From Haemonchus contortus (Eukaryota > Nematoda > Chromadorea > Rhabditida > Trichostrongylidae), in assembly GCA_000469685.2 (NCBI GenBank), contig LS997565.1:12334505-12398504 (forward strand): DNA of 64,000 bases, read 5' to 3'. The notes below the pieces were generated by a model. That model did no database searches. It had not been told where the DNA came from and saw only the letters and a list, made by a program, of their open reading frames with translations. Shown here in pieces: positions 12,515 through 24,489 of this stretch (the first letter of the stretch is position 1; each line of letters starts with the position of its first letter). Made by a program: the position numbers and the translations under genes.

Positions 12515-12529
12515 AACACGAGTGCTGCA
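11463..12529 (-). CDS. Unidentified multi-exon gene, copy with complete exon ends
   Basis: Minus-strand exons 12529-12460, 12389-12264, 12027-11897 and 11769 to the stop at 11463 join in phase. Unlike copy 1, the first exon has its acceptor (CTTTCCAG at about 12,530) and encodes a hydrophobic run, LVFSFFYAICSAIQLI, that could cross a membrane. Another frame of this exon is also open, so the frame is not certain. Upstream exons and the start codon were not found. No known family is recognised. Confidence 0.35.
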
Positions 12530-12534
12530 CTGGA

Positions 12535-13090
12535 AAGTTGAACTTTAAGATCACAGCTTCATTTAGAAAAAATATGGGAGGTGGTCGTTTGGGCGTCCCC
12601 TCGCATTGCGCCATCCATTCGACTTGGTTTCTGAGCTAAAGATTTCGTCCACGCGACTCACCCTCTTAGCCTATTAATCGACCAACCCACTGCCAATCCA
12701 GCTGATACACGCGCGATCGATGACGCCACTAATATTAGATGTCGAATTCGGACCTACTCGTATTTTGTCTCTTTGCATCGATTAGCATGATCAGCAGGTT
12801 TAATTACCTGGACGAGTTGTCCAACTCAGAAATCGCGTCGAGTGGGCGGGGCGATGGAAGTGGCTGCGTCAAACTACATACACCCCTCGCCAAAGGGTAC
12901 AGGTCTACCTGCTCACAGATGTCAGGAAAAGAAATTCACTGGAGATCGCCAAAGTCAACCATAGACCCAATAACACCCATGGGCCGAGTGTTGTGATAAC
13001 CGCTTCCAATTGACACTGTAATGATTTCATAGAACTCAGAGCTATCCAGCCTGCCACCCGATTAATTTAGCGAGCAAAACACGAAACATT
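12535..13090. other. No gene recognised
   Basis: Unique-looking sequence right of the duplication. There is an 85-codon open frame at 12,739-12,996 without convincing splice partners or motifs. Confidence 0.35.
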
Positions 13091-13436
13091 CGAAGGCACA
13101 GTTCACTTTCAGAGTGGTTTCCGAGACTACCCTCTGAGATGAATCTGTGACCTCAAAAGACGGCCTATAGGGAGCTGGTGGGTCGCAAAGCCGTCAAGAT
13201 AGGATAACGGCTTCAAAACTTGCTAAGCCGTCGTGCACACCCAAGGCGGACGAGTTGTTAAATTTGTAAAAGCTCTAGAGGTTGCACCATCAGTAAATAA
13301 TAATTACAACTTTTTGAGCCTTATTTCTGAATACGCAGATTTTCGCGTGCTCTTCACTTTTGCGCTATTCTGGACTATCATTTCCATTACTCGTCTAAAA
13401 CTAGATAACCCAAACTGATCGTGAACTGTGTTTTTG
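13091..13436 (+). repeat. TIR element (TTAAAGGCACAG family), copy b
   Basis: Left end GAAGGCACAGTTCACTTTC...GTGGTTTC and right end CAAACTGATCGTGAACTGTG. This is a short member (about 345 bp) missing part of the family's interior. Confidence 0.7.
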
Positions 13437-13514
13437 AGTGTCTTGACAGAAGACGAAGGGAAAAGTCAACGAAAAACAGCATGCTGGCATACAAATCAAT
13501 AAAAAGTAACATAC

Positions 13515-15735
13515 ACTTTCAACTAAATATTTCCCGATCAAGGCATTGATTTCATGAAAGGCGCTCTCTTCTACGATCAACTGCGGTAGATTCTTCTCCA
13601 CAAAGAAAGTGCAGTAGGAAGCAACCGAGGCTCCAAACGCAGCACAGAAGTTCAGAAGAACAATTGGATACCAGAAGTCAATTGCATCCATATTGAATCG
13701 TCCCAAACAACTCCACGATGATGTGACCTAGAAAAGGAAAAGATTATTGTGCCATGGAGAAGTGATAAAAGGGAATAGGCAATGGCCAAATAAACGAGTG
13801 TTCTGCATAACTTCAGAAGCAGAAAGGCATCTGGTGCTGCTCAAACTGGTTCTTCGGATCTCTGGGGCTACTCCTAGGAGTATGGCACCCGAGAAAAGGG
13901 GAAGACGGGCAATAGGATCGGTTCTGTGTAATCGATTCGCCGCACGCGGCTGTCGCGGACCATTCGCTTCGCCGTTTTGCAGCTCTAGCGTTCTTCATAC
14001 AGCTCAGTCGATATCCAATCATTATTTAAGGTATGATTCTATAGCTAGTTCTTTCGGTACTGTATTTTTTACCTGCTGCTGCATTCTACCACATTCCTTT
14101 GCGCGCGGCGTCCCTCTCGCCGCGACGCGAAGATTTCAATCCTACTGCACCACACCCAAGAAAAGGCGGTACGCGAGTCAGATCGAAGCCAAAGACACAA
14201 CTTTTGATTTCAGAACCTTTACGTTGAATCAAGAAGAAAGCATACCCAGTCTGACTAAGCGGAAAGCCTACCTGTCCGTACTGAGAGAAGTATGGTATAG
14301 TTATTGCAAAAGAGAGTAATGCGATAGGAAGCATTTTTGCCGGCTGAAATGATTGAAATCAAGGTTCAGAGCCGAGTTATGGTGCTATTCCTTAGACTGC
14401 CAGATGGACAACTCACAAAAGGCTTTGCTACCACGCCTTGTGAAGCATCATTGCAATTACATGACCAAGACGAGCATCTCTGTTCCGTTCGCACCGCCAG
14501 TTCATTGCTCAGCGCCTCCATGGCGAACGAGCCAATACCTTCAAGAACCTCTTTTGCAATCGCTTACTTCTCTCATGTGTTAGTCTTGACATTATAGTAC
14601 ACGATTAATCCTTTTGCATTGCAAGGTTTTAAGGTAGTACAATCTGTCATTTTTAGCGGCCGGATGGTGGACGTAGTCGTCGTTTTCAGAAGCCCAAAGT
14701 CAAATTGAGATGATCTGCTCATCATCCAAAAAGAGCTAATCCGTAGCTTGTTCGAGATTTACTCACAATTTGAAAGAATATCCGCCACCAGGAAACCTCG
14801 CGAGGCACAAACACATTACCCTCTTTACCTCTTTTGCAGTTCCCTACTACACTCTTCAAAGTAGTATTTCACTATCTCTCTCATTCATTAAGCAGTAACG
14901 TGGTGTGTCGGTTTGTGTGTTTTTCGGTTTGTGGAATTGTCGTTCCGTCCTTCCGCAGAACTTTGTGATTACGATAAGGGTAGTGATATGGAAAACCCAG
15001 CTCTATCTACACTTCCTTCTTATATATAAGGCAGTAACTTGGCTAGGTGCTTAGCTTAATGGAGTAGAGTAATTACTGCGGAGTGAAGTGAGAAATGTGA
15101 AGTGGATATTTAGCTGTGATTTCCATCTGTACTGGCATCGTGCTATGCGTGTCTATACAACAAGGTGAGTCGATTGAATAATCAAGTCATCCTATCTTTT
15201 CGCACGAGGTAATCACCCACCCTGCCGCTCTTCACCTCCTCGGGCTTAGATTGCTTAGACCCTCTCGAAGCACAGGTCAGGTCAGCTGCCCATTTTTCTT
15301 TGCATGCCCTCAGTGTGGAATAGCAGCAATGCCCTCCTCCTGACTAAATGTTGTAAGTACTATGTAAAAGTGAGGAATGAAGCCCGGCGTAAGCCGTGCA
15401 CCCGACTGTTTGGTATGAAAATAATAGGAAAGAAAGTATGAAAGTGGGGGTCATGGGATTTCAGGCCAGTTGATGTAGGATGAACCACTTGATCAACTTT
15501 CGCTCAGCCTATTCTGACTATGCCGAGTGGGAAAATGGTGTGAAAGTAAGGACAACCAACAGAATTAGCAGGAATCCTCGAAATCCAGAAAACTAGCGTT
15601 CCGTCTAGTAGAACGAAGCATTCTCTGTTTCATCCGAGAGAAGATGGTTTTGGACTTCTACCGCTTGCTGAACAATCTAAACTCACCAATAGAGAAGCAA
15701 ATCGTGGCTACATAAAACCATATTTTGCACTCCAT
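13515..15735 (-). CDS. Multi-pass membrane protein, partial model (transporter or receptor)
   Basis: Two minus-strand exons join in phase 0. Exon 14343-14272 has acceptor ATTTCAG and donor GTAGGC and encodes LPIALLSFAITIPYF. Exon 13729-13515 has acceptor TTTTCTAG and donor GTATGT and encodes IVLLNFCAAFGASVASY followed by a hydrophilic segment. A likely first exon is 15735-15687: ATG, then a hydrophobic run (IWFYVATICFSI), then donor GTGAGT. The exons linking it to 14343 were not found, and downstream exons probably lie below 13,515, beyond TIR copy b. Hydrophobic helices separated by short loops indicate a membrane protein. I cannot tell a transporter from a chemoreceptor. Confidence 0.45.
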
Positions 15736-16334
15736 TGCAGAGATGTTAAAAATTGCTGGATGTTGAAAAAGAAGAACAACGAGTGATGCGAGCAATATTG
15801 CCAGAGAACGAACAGTCTGGCAAAATTTCTGTGTGCTCTGGAAAGTAGGGGAGCTAGATAAAAACGTTCTTCATCAAATTCATAGGATGATCTCTTTACA
15901 TAACGTTAAGGTTATTTGCTGCTCCGATAATATAAAGTTGCCTGCTATCCTGCTGAATCAAGGTGGGTTACGTGCTCAAATTGCTAATTTGAAGGGGTCG
16001 AAATTTTTTCAAGAACGAACCTGATCTGAACAAGGGCAGTGCATGGCAAGTACTCCTCTCAAAGATATCATTGTGAGCTCAAGAATAATGAGAATCAGTG
16101 CACAGATGGTGGTCTCAGACAACAAGGAAACCTAAAACTGCAAATTGATGATCAGTCGTTCGAAATTCGAAAGTGGAATCAACTTTGGGAATGATTAGAA
16201 CTCTTGTCCTAAGGCTAATCGGTGCGATTTGATAACTCCCTACAGATTGTGGTAACATACTTGATAGTATATTCTCAACTATTAAGGGAATTAAGGTCAC
16301 GACACAGGCGCTCCCACATTCCGGTCAGACTCCC

Positions 16335-16389
16335 TCGTTGGGAAGTACGAATTTGATATCACGGATATCAAATTCGTACTTCCCAACGA
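16335..16389. repeat. Perfect 26-bp inverted repeat with a 3-base loop
   Basis: Left arm 16335-16360 (starting TCGTTGGGAAGTACG and ending GATATC), loop ACG, right arm 16364-16389. The arms are exactly complementary. No matching element was seen elsewhere in the window. Confidence 0.9.
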
Positions 16390-16647
16390 ACGGACGGATA
16401 TCCGCTTCTGGTTTTTCTTTATGTACACCATGGGATCAGAGGCTTAAAGGGGCAGAGTATTGAGCTATGGTCACGGTGAAGTTGAGGAAGGAATGATAGG
16501 TCTTGTCCCCATGACCTCCTTCCTCAGGTGTATCCTTCTTACTTGTAATCAGTTCAACTTTTATGAGTTCGAGACAGTTTTCTTGTTCATTCTGCCAGTT
16601 TTTGTCTATGTCTGCATTGTGATCAATGTCTTCATAGTAACAATTAC

Positions 16648-16731
16648 CGAGTCTTCCGAATTGAATGAGATCTTGTTCTTTGCAATCTGGCAATGATCTC
16701 CCGTATAGTCATCATTGCAAGTGCAAACTGC
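16648..16731 (-). CDS. EGF-like exon
   Basis: After acceptor CATTTTCAG a minus-strand exon encodes CTCNDDYTGDHCQ, which fits the PROSITE EGF_1 pattern C-x-C-x(2)-{V}-x(2)-G-{C}-x-C. A donor (TCG|GTAATT) gives a 28-codon exon. A competing frame on the same strand is open for 85 codons down to 16,436 and has its own good donor (ACAA|GTAAGA), so the exact exon end is uncertain. EGF modules are extracellular. The neighbouring Cys-rich exon at 17.8 kb may belong to the same gene. Confidence 0.4.
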
Positions 16732-17790
16732 CTGAAAATGCTTGACTGGCGAAAAAAAGCACCTGAGCCTAAGTTATATAAGTAGTTACTATATCGACTT
16801 CCGAAGTACAATGACCGTGTTCACCACAGTTGAGCTTCGTAAGATTGCATTGGTCCGGTGCCTGCCGACAGTAAGTTCCCTGTAACTCAGTGATATGAGA
16901 ACGGGCTATGAAAAACCCAGCTATAGTGAAATGCTGGCAGATTGGAGTAGAGCTTGAGACCTGAAAATAATCGGAATATCATTCCAGAAAGTTCAAAATT
17001 TGGTTATTCAGCAGCGGTTGTTCGATGGAAAGTGAAAAATCGAAGTAAACATGGAGCCATAGGTCGCTCTGAATGCGTGGGTGGGATGTTGATGAGGTTG
17101 AACCAGAACGGCGAAGGTTCCATCCATGCCTTTGGCATGAGATACGCTTTCAAATTCACTCTAACTTACTTCCCAATGTGGTTTGCAGACGCAGGAGGCT
17201 TCATTTGTTCCATTCGCACAGGCCAACGTTCCGAACGGGTCACACATTGAACATATGTGAAGAACGTTCACTGACGATTTGTTGGTTTCTTCGGGCTGAT
17301 CAGTTACTGAATCACACAATACAGTCTTCCTTCAAGACTTACATATTTCGCGTGCAAGGTGTAGGTGAAGGGGATGGGGCCAGCGAAAGAATTCTCCAAG
17401 GAGAGTTGCACAACCGGGGGATCATAAGCTTCTCTCTTCTACCGTATCATTAAGTTCCCTTCAATCGAAAGTTTTCAGCCCCTTCTTTGGTATGCCTTCC
17501 TAAAGCTGGCAAGATTGGTATCGGCTGATCTATTACAGCTCCTGGATTCGTGCTCCTAGAAAAATTTGAAAAAAAAGCGGTAGGTCGACAACTAAATAAA
17601 ATGTTTGATCCAAGAGCTAGTAAGGTGATTTAATTTTTGCGCATCCTTCAATAAAGGCTCTGTGCTAAGAGAGCAGCCAAGACAAAGGAATCCTCAAATC
17701 TGATGAACCTGATGAAAGCAAATCTGATATGTTGAGAGAGGTGCCTTCGGTGAATCCCGATCCGTGTTCCTGATCCGTCGCGGATTTAAC

Positions 17791-17891
17791 CGGCCACGTT
17801 GTAGTATGCTCGAGAAGAAAGTGAACAATCAAGGAAGTTTTGACGACGTTCACGAAAGCATTCATCTGTAGATCTCACAGGACTCCAATCG
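17791..17891 (-). CDS. Cys-containing extracellular-type exon
   Basis: Acceptor ACGTTTCAG at 17,892 is followed on the minus strand by DWSPVRSTDECFRERR and then NFLDCSLSSRAYYNVA, up to a weak donor (GCCG|GTTAAA). The composition fits a secreted or extracellular domain. Same strand as the EGF-like exon 1.1 kb downstream. Family not recognised. Confidence 0.35.
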
Positions 17892-18365
17892 CTGAAACGT
17901 AGGAAGTCATCACTTGTTGCATAAGATTAGGACAGTCAGCTGGGTGAGTATTTGGTAGGAGTACCTATGCATTCTGGAGGTTGATAACGACAGCTGAGAC
18001 ATTGGCTTACTTTACCTCACTCCCCCTCAAACCTTACCACCCAGGAAACCAGCCGGTAGGAATGAAATAAACTTCAAACTGGATTGACTTAGTCGGCATT
18101 ACCAATAGGCGCTTCATCTCTCAATTTATTGGTACCGGCATGGAGACCTTAATGAGCGGTGAAGTTTACGACGTGAATCCATTATTCATTATAATCTATA
18201 TTCTTCCACAGAATGGCATAAATCTTTCAAAAAGGGAATTGGGTCAGAGTGAAAGAGTAATTGTGAGAAAAAAATTGCTGGCACCCTGCCAGTGGGTATT
18301 TTCAGAATCTTGTTGGACTTTTAGAAAGCTTGGGTTCTGTACAAGAATCCATATAAGTCATTCGA

Positions 18366-19425
18366 ATGACCGTTCGCCCGAACAGTCTCTACCAAAGTTT
18401 CTGCGCATCGACCCACTATCAAGATGCTGCTCAGAGAAGGTTTCACGAGCTGCGACATTGCGAAACGACTCGGTGTTCCCTCTCCAACAGTACGGAATGT
18501 TGCCGCTGCTCTCAGGAATCGAGGACGAGCCTTGCGATGCCAAAAAGGGGACTACCGAAAACAGTGAACACACCGAAGATTCGTGACACCATCAGGAAGA
18601 GGATCACCCGCAACCATGGAGTCAACATGAATTGGATTGCTTCGGACCTCAACATCAACCGTCAAACCATCCAGAAAATTGCGAAACGCTACCTCATGCT
18701 GAACAATTATCGGCTCCGTCGAGGACAATTTCATTCAGAGCAGTCCAAGCAAGGTCGACTGATAAAATGCAAAAAACTTCTTCGAGAGCTCAGTGCGCGC
18801 CGCATCTCTGACGTGATCTGGACCGATGGGAAAATTTTTACCGCAGAACACTATCCAATCTGTTAAAACCAGAGAAAGTTGTTGTCAAAAGCTGACACCA
18901 GGTCCCCAGAACGTTGTCTTGTGCACAGCAGGCTATCTTCCAAAAGTTTATGGTTTGGGCTGGGATGACATCAGAAAGCAAAATTTCTTTGGTCTTCATC
19001 GACAGCAATGTAAAAAATGGGCTCCGAGGTCCACAAAAGGTAGTTTTAATGGACACTCTGCTACCCTGGGTCACTGAACACTTTCGTAACCGATCATTCG
19101 TCCATCAGCAAAATTGGGCCTCTCCTCATGCCTTGAAGTCGACAAAAGCCGTACTGGACGCGCACTTCCCCGGTTACTGAGGTAAGGACATCTGACCTTC
19201 CTCTCCGCCAGATCTCAATTCAATGGACTTCCCTATATGGGAGTACTTGGGGAGCGAAATCGCAGGACGCTCCTACCGCACGTTTGACGCTCAGAAGTTG
19301 GCGCTTCAGAAGGCGTGGGACGATATCGACGTCGACTACCTGCGGTCGATTCAGTCATCGAGAGTCTGAAGGCCTGTGTAAGAGCAAAAGGATCGAACTT
19401 TGAACACCTGCCGTCCTAAATGATC
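18366..19425 (+). pseudogene. Tc1/mariner-type transposase, inactivated
   Basis: Pieces of one transposase lie in order but in different frames. The helix-turn-helix (CDIAKRLGVPSPTVRNVA) is at about 18,425-18,510. A second DNA-binding region (MNWIASDLNINRQTIQKIAK) is at about 18,630. The first catalytic Asp is in DVIWTDGKIF near 18,830. A later block (LLPWVTEHF...FVHQQNWASPHA) lies at about 19,060-19,130, and the C-terminal PDLNSMDFPIWEYL at about 19,210. Frameshifts and stops break the protein, and the usual second Asp is replaced by Asn in QQNW. No clear terminal inverted repeats were found. Confidence 0.85.
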
Positions 19426-19429
19426 TTGT

Positions 19430-20407
19430 AGTTCTACTCTATTCCTCATTAAGTTTATTTGTCTCTCTGGTCTCTATCTTTGAAGTTACGCTTACAAATG
19501 CGGCGTCCTATACCTTTCAGCCACCCTGTAGATGCAAAGTCTGTTTAGGGCGGCGGTTGATTTGGCTACAGTGGATTTTGTTTGCTTCAGGGGTAGAATG
19601 ATGATCTCTGAAGGAATCACGTCAGTTTTTTTGAAATAATCGTTTATTCCTGTAAAATTATTTGAAAAGTCAAATGAACATAAGCACGGCCGCCGACGGG
19701 ACGGTCAGGCTCCTTCACAATAGCTCTGAACGAATGAAATGTTGTGCCTCGTGTCCCTCGTGTCTCTGGACTGTCCCGACCCGCAACAGGGGAGAATGGA
19801 GACCTCTCTGGCCTCTGACCGAGGAAATCGATCAGTGACGGGACGGCAGGTGATTCAGGTGCAATGAAATTCTTGCATTGCCCTAAAATAAACTATGAAG
19901 TCAATTTCCTTACAAGACAGAATTAGAACTTTTTTCCTGACATTGTACCACCGTCTATACCCCGAAGAAAGTTAATAAAGGAAATCTATATACATATCCA
20001 GAGCAACCATAATCAGATAAGACCGAGGTTTTTCAGTGATCCCTGCCTGAGAGCGCAAGCTCCACTGCCAGCACGAACGGTGCAATTAAACCAGTGGAAC
20101 CGTGACTTCTGAATTTCTGTGCTGGTTTCTCTCTCTCCCTGCAGATTTCATCATTTTTTCGTTTATTTCGTCATCTGTATCTTTACTCGTTCGCTTTTTT
20201 CCGTCATCTGTATTTTTACTCGAATTGAACGGAGTGAAGAGTGTAAGGTTACTGAAGTTGTTCCTGTTCTGGATTGACTCCACGCATTTGATATTCATTT
20301 GTATTACTAATAGCGTCTACAATAATTTGAATGTTTTCAATTTCGTTTATTTCAATTTCATTGTTGAAATTTCCAATCGGAATGACTAGATTCACATTGA
20401 ACTCTAG
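19430..20407. other. No gene recognised
   Basis: The remains of the transposon's right side pass into unassigned sequence. Open frames at 20.1-20.4 kb are AT-rich and low in complexity and have no motif. Confidence 0.35.
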
Positions 20408-20934
20408 TAAAGGCACAGTACACGAAAAAAATGGTTTCTAGAATTTTCCCATATGATGAATTTGAGGCACTCTCTTAGACCATATTTGCACTATCATGTC
20501 GGAAAATGGCCTAGTTTGGGCGTTATAAAGGCTCAAAACGTTGGCCCGTGTGAATCCTCGGACGAGTTTCACCGGCAACATAAGGGCTGCACCAATCACA
20601 AGGGAACCCATGTAGGAAGTTCAAACAACTTTTCATGACCCATAGCGACAGTGAAAGACAGTTCTGTACAGTTCTGGCTTGCTGTAGTCAGCTCTTTGCA
20701 CAATTGTTACGACTGAAATCTCGTCTGAATGCCCCTTCCGAATTAATGTTATTTCCGTGGTTTCCTTAGTAAACTCGTCCAAATTCTACTTTTTCTACTT
20801 TTTAGGAGCCTTATTTTCCTCAAAATCGGCGAATTTTTTCCGCTTCCTCCAATACCAATGAGCTATTCCCATGCTATACTTTCACTTTTCGACTAAAATG
20901 GGGTACCTCAAAATGATCGTGAACTGTGCCTTAA
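20408..20934 (+). repeat. TIR element (TTAAAGGCACAG family), copy c
   Basis: Starts TAAAGGCACAGTACACGAAA...ATGGTTTC and ends GGGGTACCTCAAAATGATCG then TGAACTGTGCCTTAA. About 527 bp. The short open frames inside are not genes. Confidence 0.9.
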
Positions 20935-21249
20935 AGGGGATGTATGACGCGAATATGTTGACACCCATCACCACGCAACCTTTTTGCGGTTGTTTGCTGG
21001 TAATGAGATGAGCGATAGTTTATAACTAGACCATAAAAATCTCCGCTCTAAACCACTCAGGCTAAATGGTGGGGCAGTGCCGTGGAGAATTACTATTTGA
21101 ATGACTTATTGAGATCGTTGACGTGGAAATTTTTTTGGAGTGACGATAGGTTCAAATACTGATGTGCTATTTCATCACGGTTCATTCTTAATAGCAAGTG
21201 GATTCGATTTTGTTACAGTTCCTTGTAGTTTAAGGCTTTAGTTGAATAA

Positions 21250-21570
21250 ATTGGTTGAGGGCCGAATTGGTGTATTGGCAAGTGGCGCACTATCGCATAC
21301 GCATAGTCACGTGTTGGACTCCGGGATCGGTACCCGCCTCGGGGATCCAAACCTTCCATCCCTTCGGGGTCGATTAATTGGCACCAGATCCTTGTGGGAG
21401 GATAAAAGCACTGACCGTACATCGGCTGCCCTCCGCAAGTCATTGTACAGACAGCATTCGCTTTCAATTCGCCTCTACGATTATGAATGGAAGTCAAATG
21501 CTAAATCGCACCCCTCATACGGGATTGATCAACGCCCGGAGACTTACTCCTTCTATGCTTTTTTAGGCTT
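21250..21570 (+). repeat. tRNA-derived SINE, forward
   Basis: A-box-like TTGGTGTATTGGCAAGTGGC at about 21,267, then a degraded B box, the body segment CTTCCATCCC...GGGGTCGATTAATTGG, and GGAGGATAAAAGCACTGACC. The 3' part retains ACGATTATGAATGGAAGTC. Confidence 0.8.
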
Positions 21571-22054
21571 TTATGGCTTTAACTGGTAGTGATGCGTATA
21601 CAGTCGTTCATACTGAATATCGAGCGCAGGATCTTGAAAACTCGGATCCACCCCAAATTGAGACTGCCTGGTGATCTATCGCAATATTCAATAGGTTCCG
21701 GCCCGTACGTGGGTACTGCCTGGGGAACTCGCCGCCGAATCTCACTGTGGTCACGTCTGGATCCCTCTTTCATGTAAGTATTGCCCACTTTTTTTTCAAA
21801 CTATCGAGGATCAAAGAAGCCTTTGTTGATCTTGAAATTTCGTAAAATTCAGCCCTGGTAAACGCTCTAGGCGTACCGTGTGTAAACGAACCCATGAAAC
21901 ATCATGTTTACCTAATCAATACAATCGGTTACTGACTCACCGCCGCAGAGGAAAGTAAAAAACTAACTGAAAAGTACTAAAATATGAGTCACACCTACGT
22001 TGGGGTTTGCCCATTATTCTGAATAACATTTCATCTATTTTTGTAGGAAATGGA

Positions 22055-22370
22055 AGTAAAGGATAAAGGATAAAGTCTGTGGGAGTTAATCAGTCCCACC
22101 TGGGAAATGCGCCCACGTATTCGACTTCAATTCAGAATCATAGTGTCGAAATCAATGCGTATATGACCTATACAATGACTTGCGGTGACCAGCCGACCTT
22201 CAAGTCAGGGATTTTATCCTCCCAGACGAGTCTGGTACCCAATTCACCGACTCCGGAGGGATGGAATGCTTGGTTGGCCTAGGCGGATATCGATCCGGGG
22301 TTTGAACCTAGAACCCGTGACCATGCGTGCATGAAGTGCGCCACTTGCCAATACACCATCTCTGCCCAAA
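22055..22370 (-). repeat. tRNA-derived SINE, reverse
   Basis: Begins on the plus strand with the tail AAAGGATAAAGGATAAAG, followed by the body and the A-box complement CACTTGCCAATACACCATCT. The copy is nearly full length. Confidence 0.85.
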
Positions 22371-22589
22371 TGGAAAACTACGCTAAATTCAACATTTTTT
22401 CAGGGCACCATTCACGTGACAAATCTGCGGTACATGGGTTATTTCTCGAGGGCAACCCAGTTACTCTTCATGAGAGTCAATCGTCACCCTTTCAAGAAAA
22501 TCAACGCAATGATCCCTCGTTATAACTCTGTTTGAGTAGGATCTCAACGTGATCAAGGAACTCAACTCAAGGAACACTGCTTGCTTACG

Positions 22590-22826
22590 TTCCCTGAAAA
22601 AAATATTAATACTATCCCTTGCTTGTGGTGACTCACACTTGCGGTCTCTACAAAGTACATAAAGATTGCTGAAATGTGATGGCGCATTGTTTGCCATCGG
22701 CGTTATTAACAAATAAAACTGAATAAATGGGCTTCGTTTTTCGTTGATTGCTGTACAGTTAATGCTTGTTCTAGTTATCTATTAATTGTTTACTTCTGTA
22801 ACCTATATTTCTCGCTCAGCCATTAT
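22590..22826 (+). repeat. Dispersed repeat shared with about 47.37-47.62 kb
   Basis: Both places contain a GTGGTGACTCA(C/T)AC(T)...GCGGT(G)TC segment, then GCGTTGTTTG or GCATTGTTTG, then ATTGTTTACTTCT...CTCGCTCA. The similarity is moderate. No open frame or terminal repeat identifies the family. Confidence 0.5.
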
Positions 22827-23234
22827 TTAAAGGCACAGTTCGCGATGAATATGGTTTCTCGAATTCTCCTCTACCATGAATCTGTAGCTACTAAGAATAG
22901 GCCTTTGTCGGACTAAAAAACGGTCTAGATAGGGCGCGTAATAAGGGCTCCATAGCCGTTTTGGCCTACGCAGATAATCAAAGTGGTCGTGTTATGCCGG
23001 CGTTGTTATCATTGCACTATTCACAGGGCAAGAGAAATAGTATGCTTGAGTGAGAGACACCCAGACAGTCATCTCGTTCAACCCCTTGACTCCTATTTTT
23101 CTGGAGTTTTATGCTTTTTTTTGAAATCCAACAATTTTTTTGCTTTCTACACTACCTTTACACTACTCTGCACCATGCCTCCCATTATTTCACTCAAAAA
23201 AGATACCTCAAAATTATCATGAACTGCGCCTTCA
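22827..23234 (+). repeat. TIR element (TTAAAGGCACAG family), copy d
   Basis: Starts TTAAAGGCACAGTTCGCGAT...ATGGTTTC and ends GATACCTCAAAATTATCATG then AACTGCGCCTTCA. About 408 bp. Confidence 0.9.
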
Positions 23235-23494
23235 GCAATGTCGGTCAGTGTTTACCGGCAACCAGTCTACCTCGTAATGTCGCTGATTCCTGGCCGACAA
23301 CATTCAACACAGGCCAATTGATGGAGAATTCGCATTTTTGTTCATTTATCCTACTGATTTTTCTTCCTATCTTCTTCTCTCATCCTTGATCATTTACATT
23401 CAAGGTTCCTGCACAAATTTTAGAAAGCAAGAAAGAAATCTCAACATCTATAAGAACATAATTGAAAAAGCTTTCAGAGCTCAACGACATACGT

Positions 23495-23650
23495 TGTTTC
23501 AAATGACGACCGACCAATGGCGCTACTGGTCATGCATAAGCAACGATGGACACCGATCGATACGCCCATGCAGCTCTAAACGCAATCTGTCCTACGTTGT
23601 CAACGAGTGGCCACCAACGCCGTTGATCGGCCGGTCGTCGGTTCAAACAA
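23495..23650. repeat. Weak foldback with GACCGACC-type ends
   Basis: GACGACCGACCAATGGCGCT on the left is loosely complementary to the right edge GCCGTTGATCGGCCGGTCGT. It resembles the clearer foldback at 59.04-59.19 kb. Confidence 0.4.
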
Positions 23651-24221
23651 CGCACGGCGTTGAACTGTGAAAGCACCCTGATCGAGTAGACGTTTCGACC
23701 TCATTCCTCGCACTGGCTCTAGAGCTTTTCTGGGCACCCCGAAATTTCGAAGGGTTTGCCTATATGTATGTTATCTGAGGGCAACTTTCCTTTTCTTGGC
23801 ATCCACAATAGCTTACCCAAGGCAAATATGAAAAACTGAGTTTGGAATCTGTTCTTTGGACGATAATAGGCAACGATAGAAGATTGCCCAGTGTAAACAG
23901 CGTGTCTTCTTTCGTGTGAAGTGGGAAGCGGTCCTTATCAGTGTCCTTATCAATGAAAACTAAGACATATCGAGCTTAGAGTACTCAGAAAAAGGTCCTC
24001 TAAGCACGCACGCTATCAGTTGTGTGTCAGTGAATCAAAGAGTTGGAATCCTGCCCAAAATCGCTTGGTAGGTACACAGTTTGCTGTTTGTAATATGACC
24101 CAAGCAAACAATGACTACTGGTGTAGTTTATACTAAAAATAGCTCAGGTGACTGAAGCCACTTATTTCTTGCCGTATTCTGTACTCTTTTGCGGTTACCA
24201 ATAGTAGCATGGGGTATGGGT

Positions 24222-24460
24222 ACATTCACCCAGGACTGGATGGTCGCGGCAAATCGCGCGGGAAAATTCTGCCAGTTTAAACGGCTTTAGCGCCTATCAT
24301 TGGGGCCCAAATTTGAAGTAGAGCCGATTAGTACGATCATCTGACCATACTATTGTACTCTAATTCAAGTTTGCGCCCCAATGATAGGGGCCAAAGTCGT
24401 CCTAAGCGCCATGAATCTCGCCGCGCCATTTGCCGCGTCCATCCAGTTCTTGGTGAATGT
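24222..24460. repeat. Large imperfect palindrome (arms about 100 bp)
   Basis: Left arm about 24,222-24,323 and right arm about 24,358-24,460 with a loop of about 34 bases. Matching blocks include ACATTCACC, CTGGATGG, CGCGGCAAAT, CCTATCATTGGGGC and TAGAG. It lies upstream of the first serpin of the array. Confidence 0.75.
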
Positions 24461-24489
24461 TCCGTCCACCAGTAGTAGTAGCACACGGT

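Noticed and set aside
15000..15175. Possible first exon with TATATATAAGG upstream and a GTGAGT donor at about 15,170
   Set aside because: The hydrophobic frame has no ATG after the preceding stop, and the short ATG frame has no acceptor partner.
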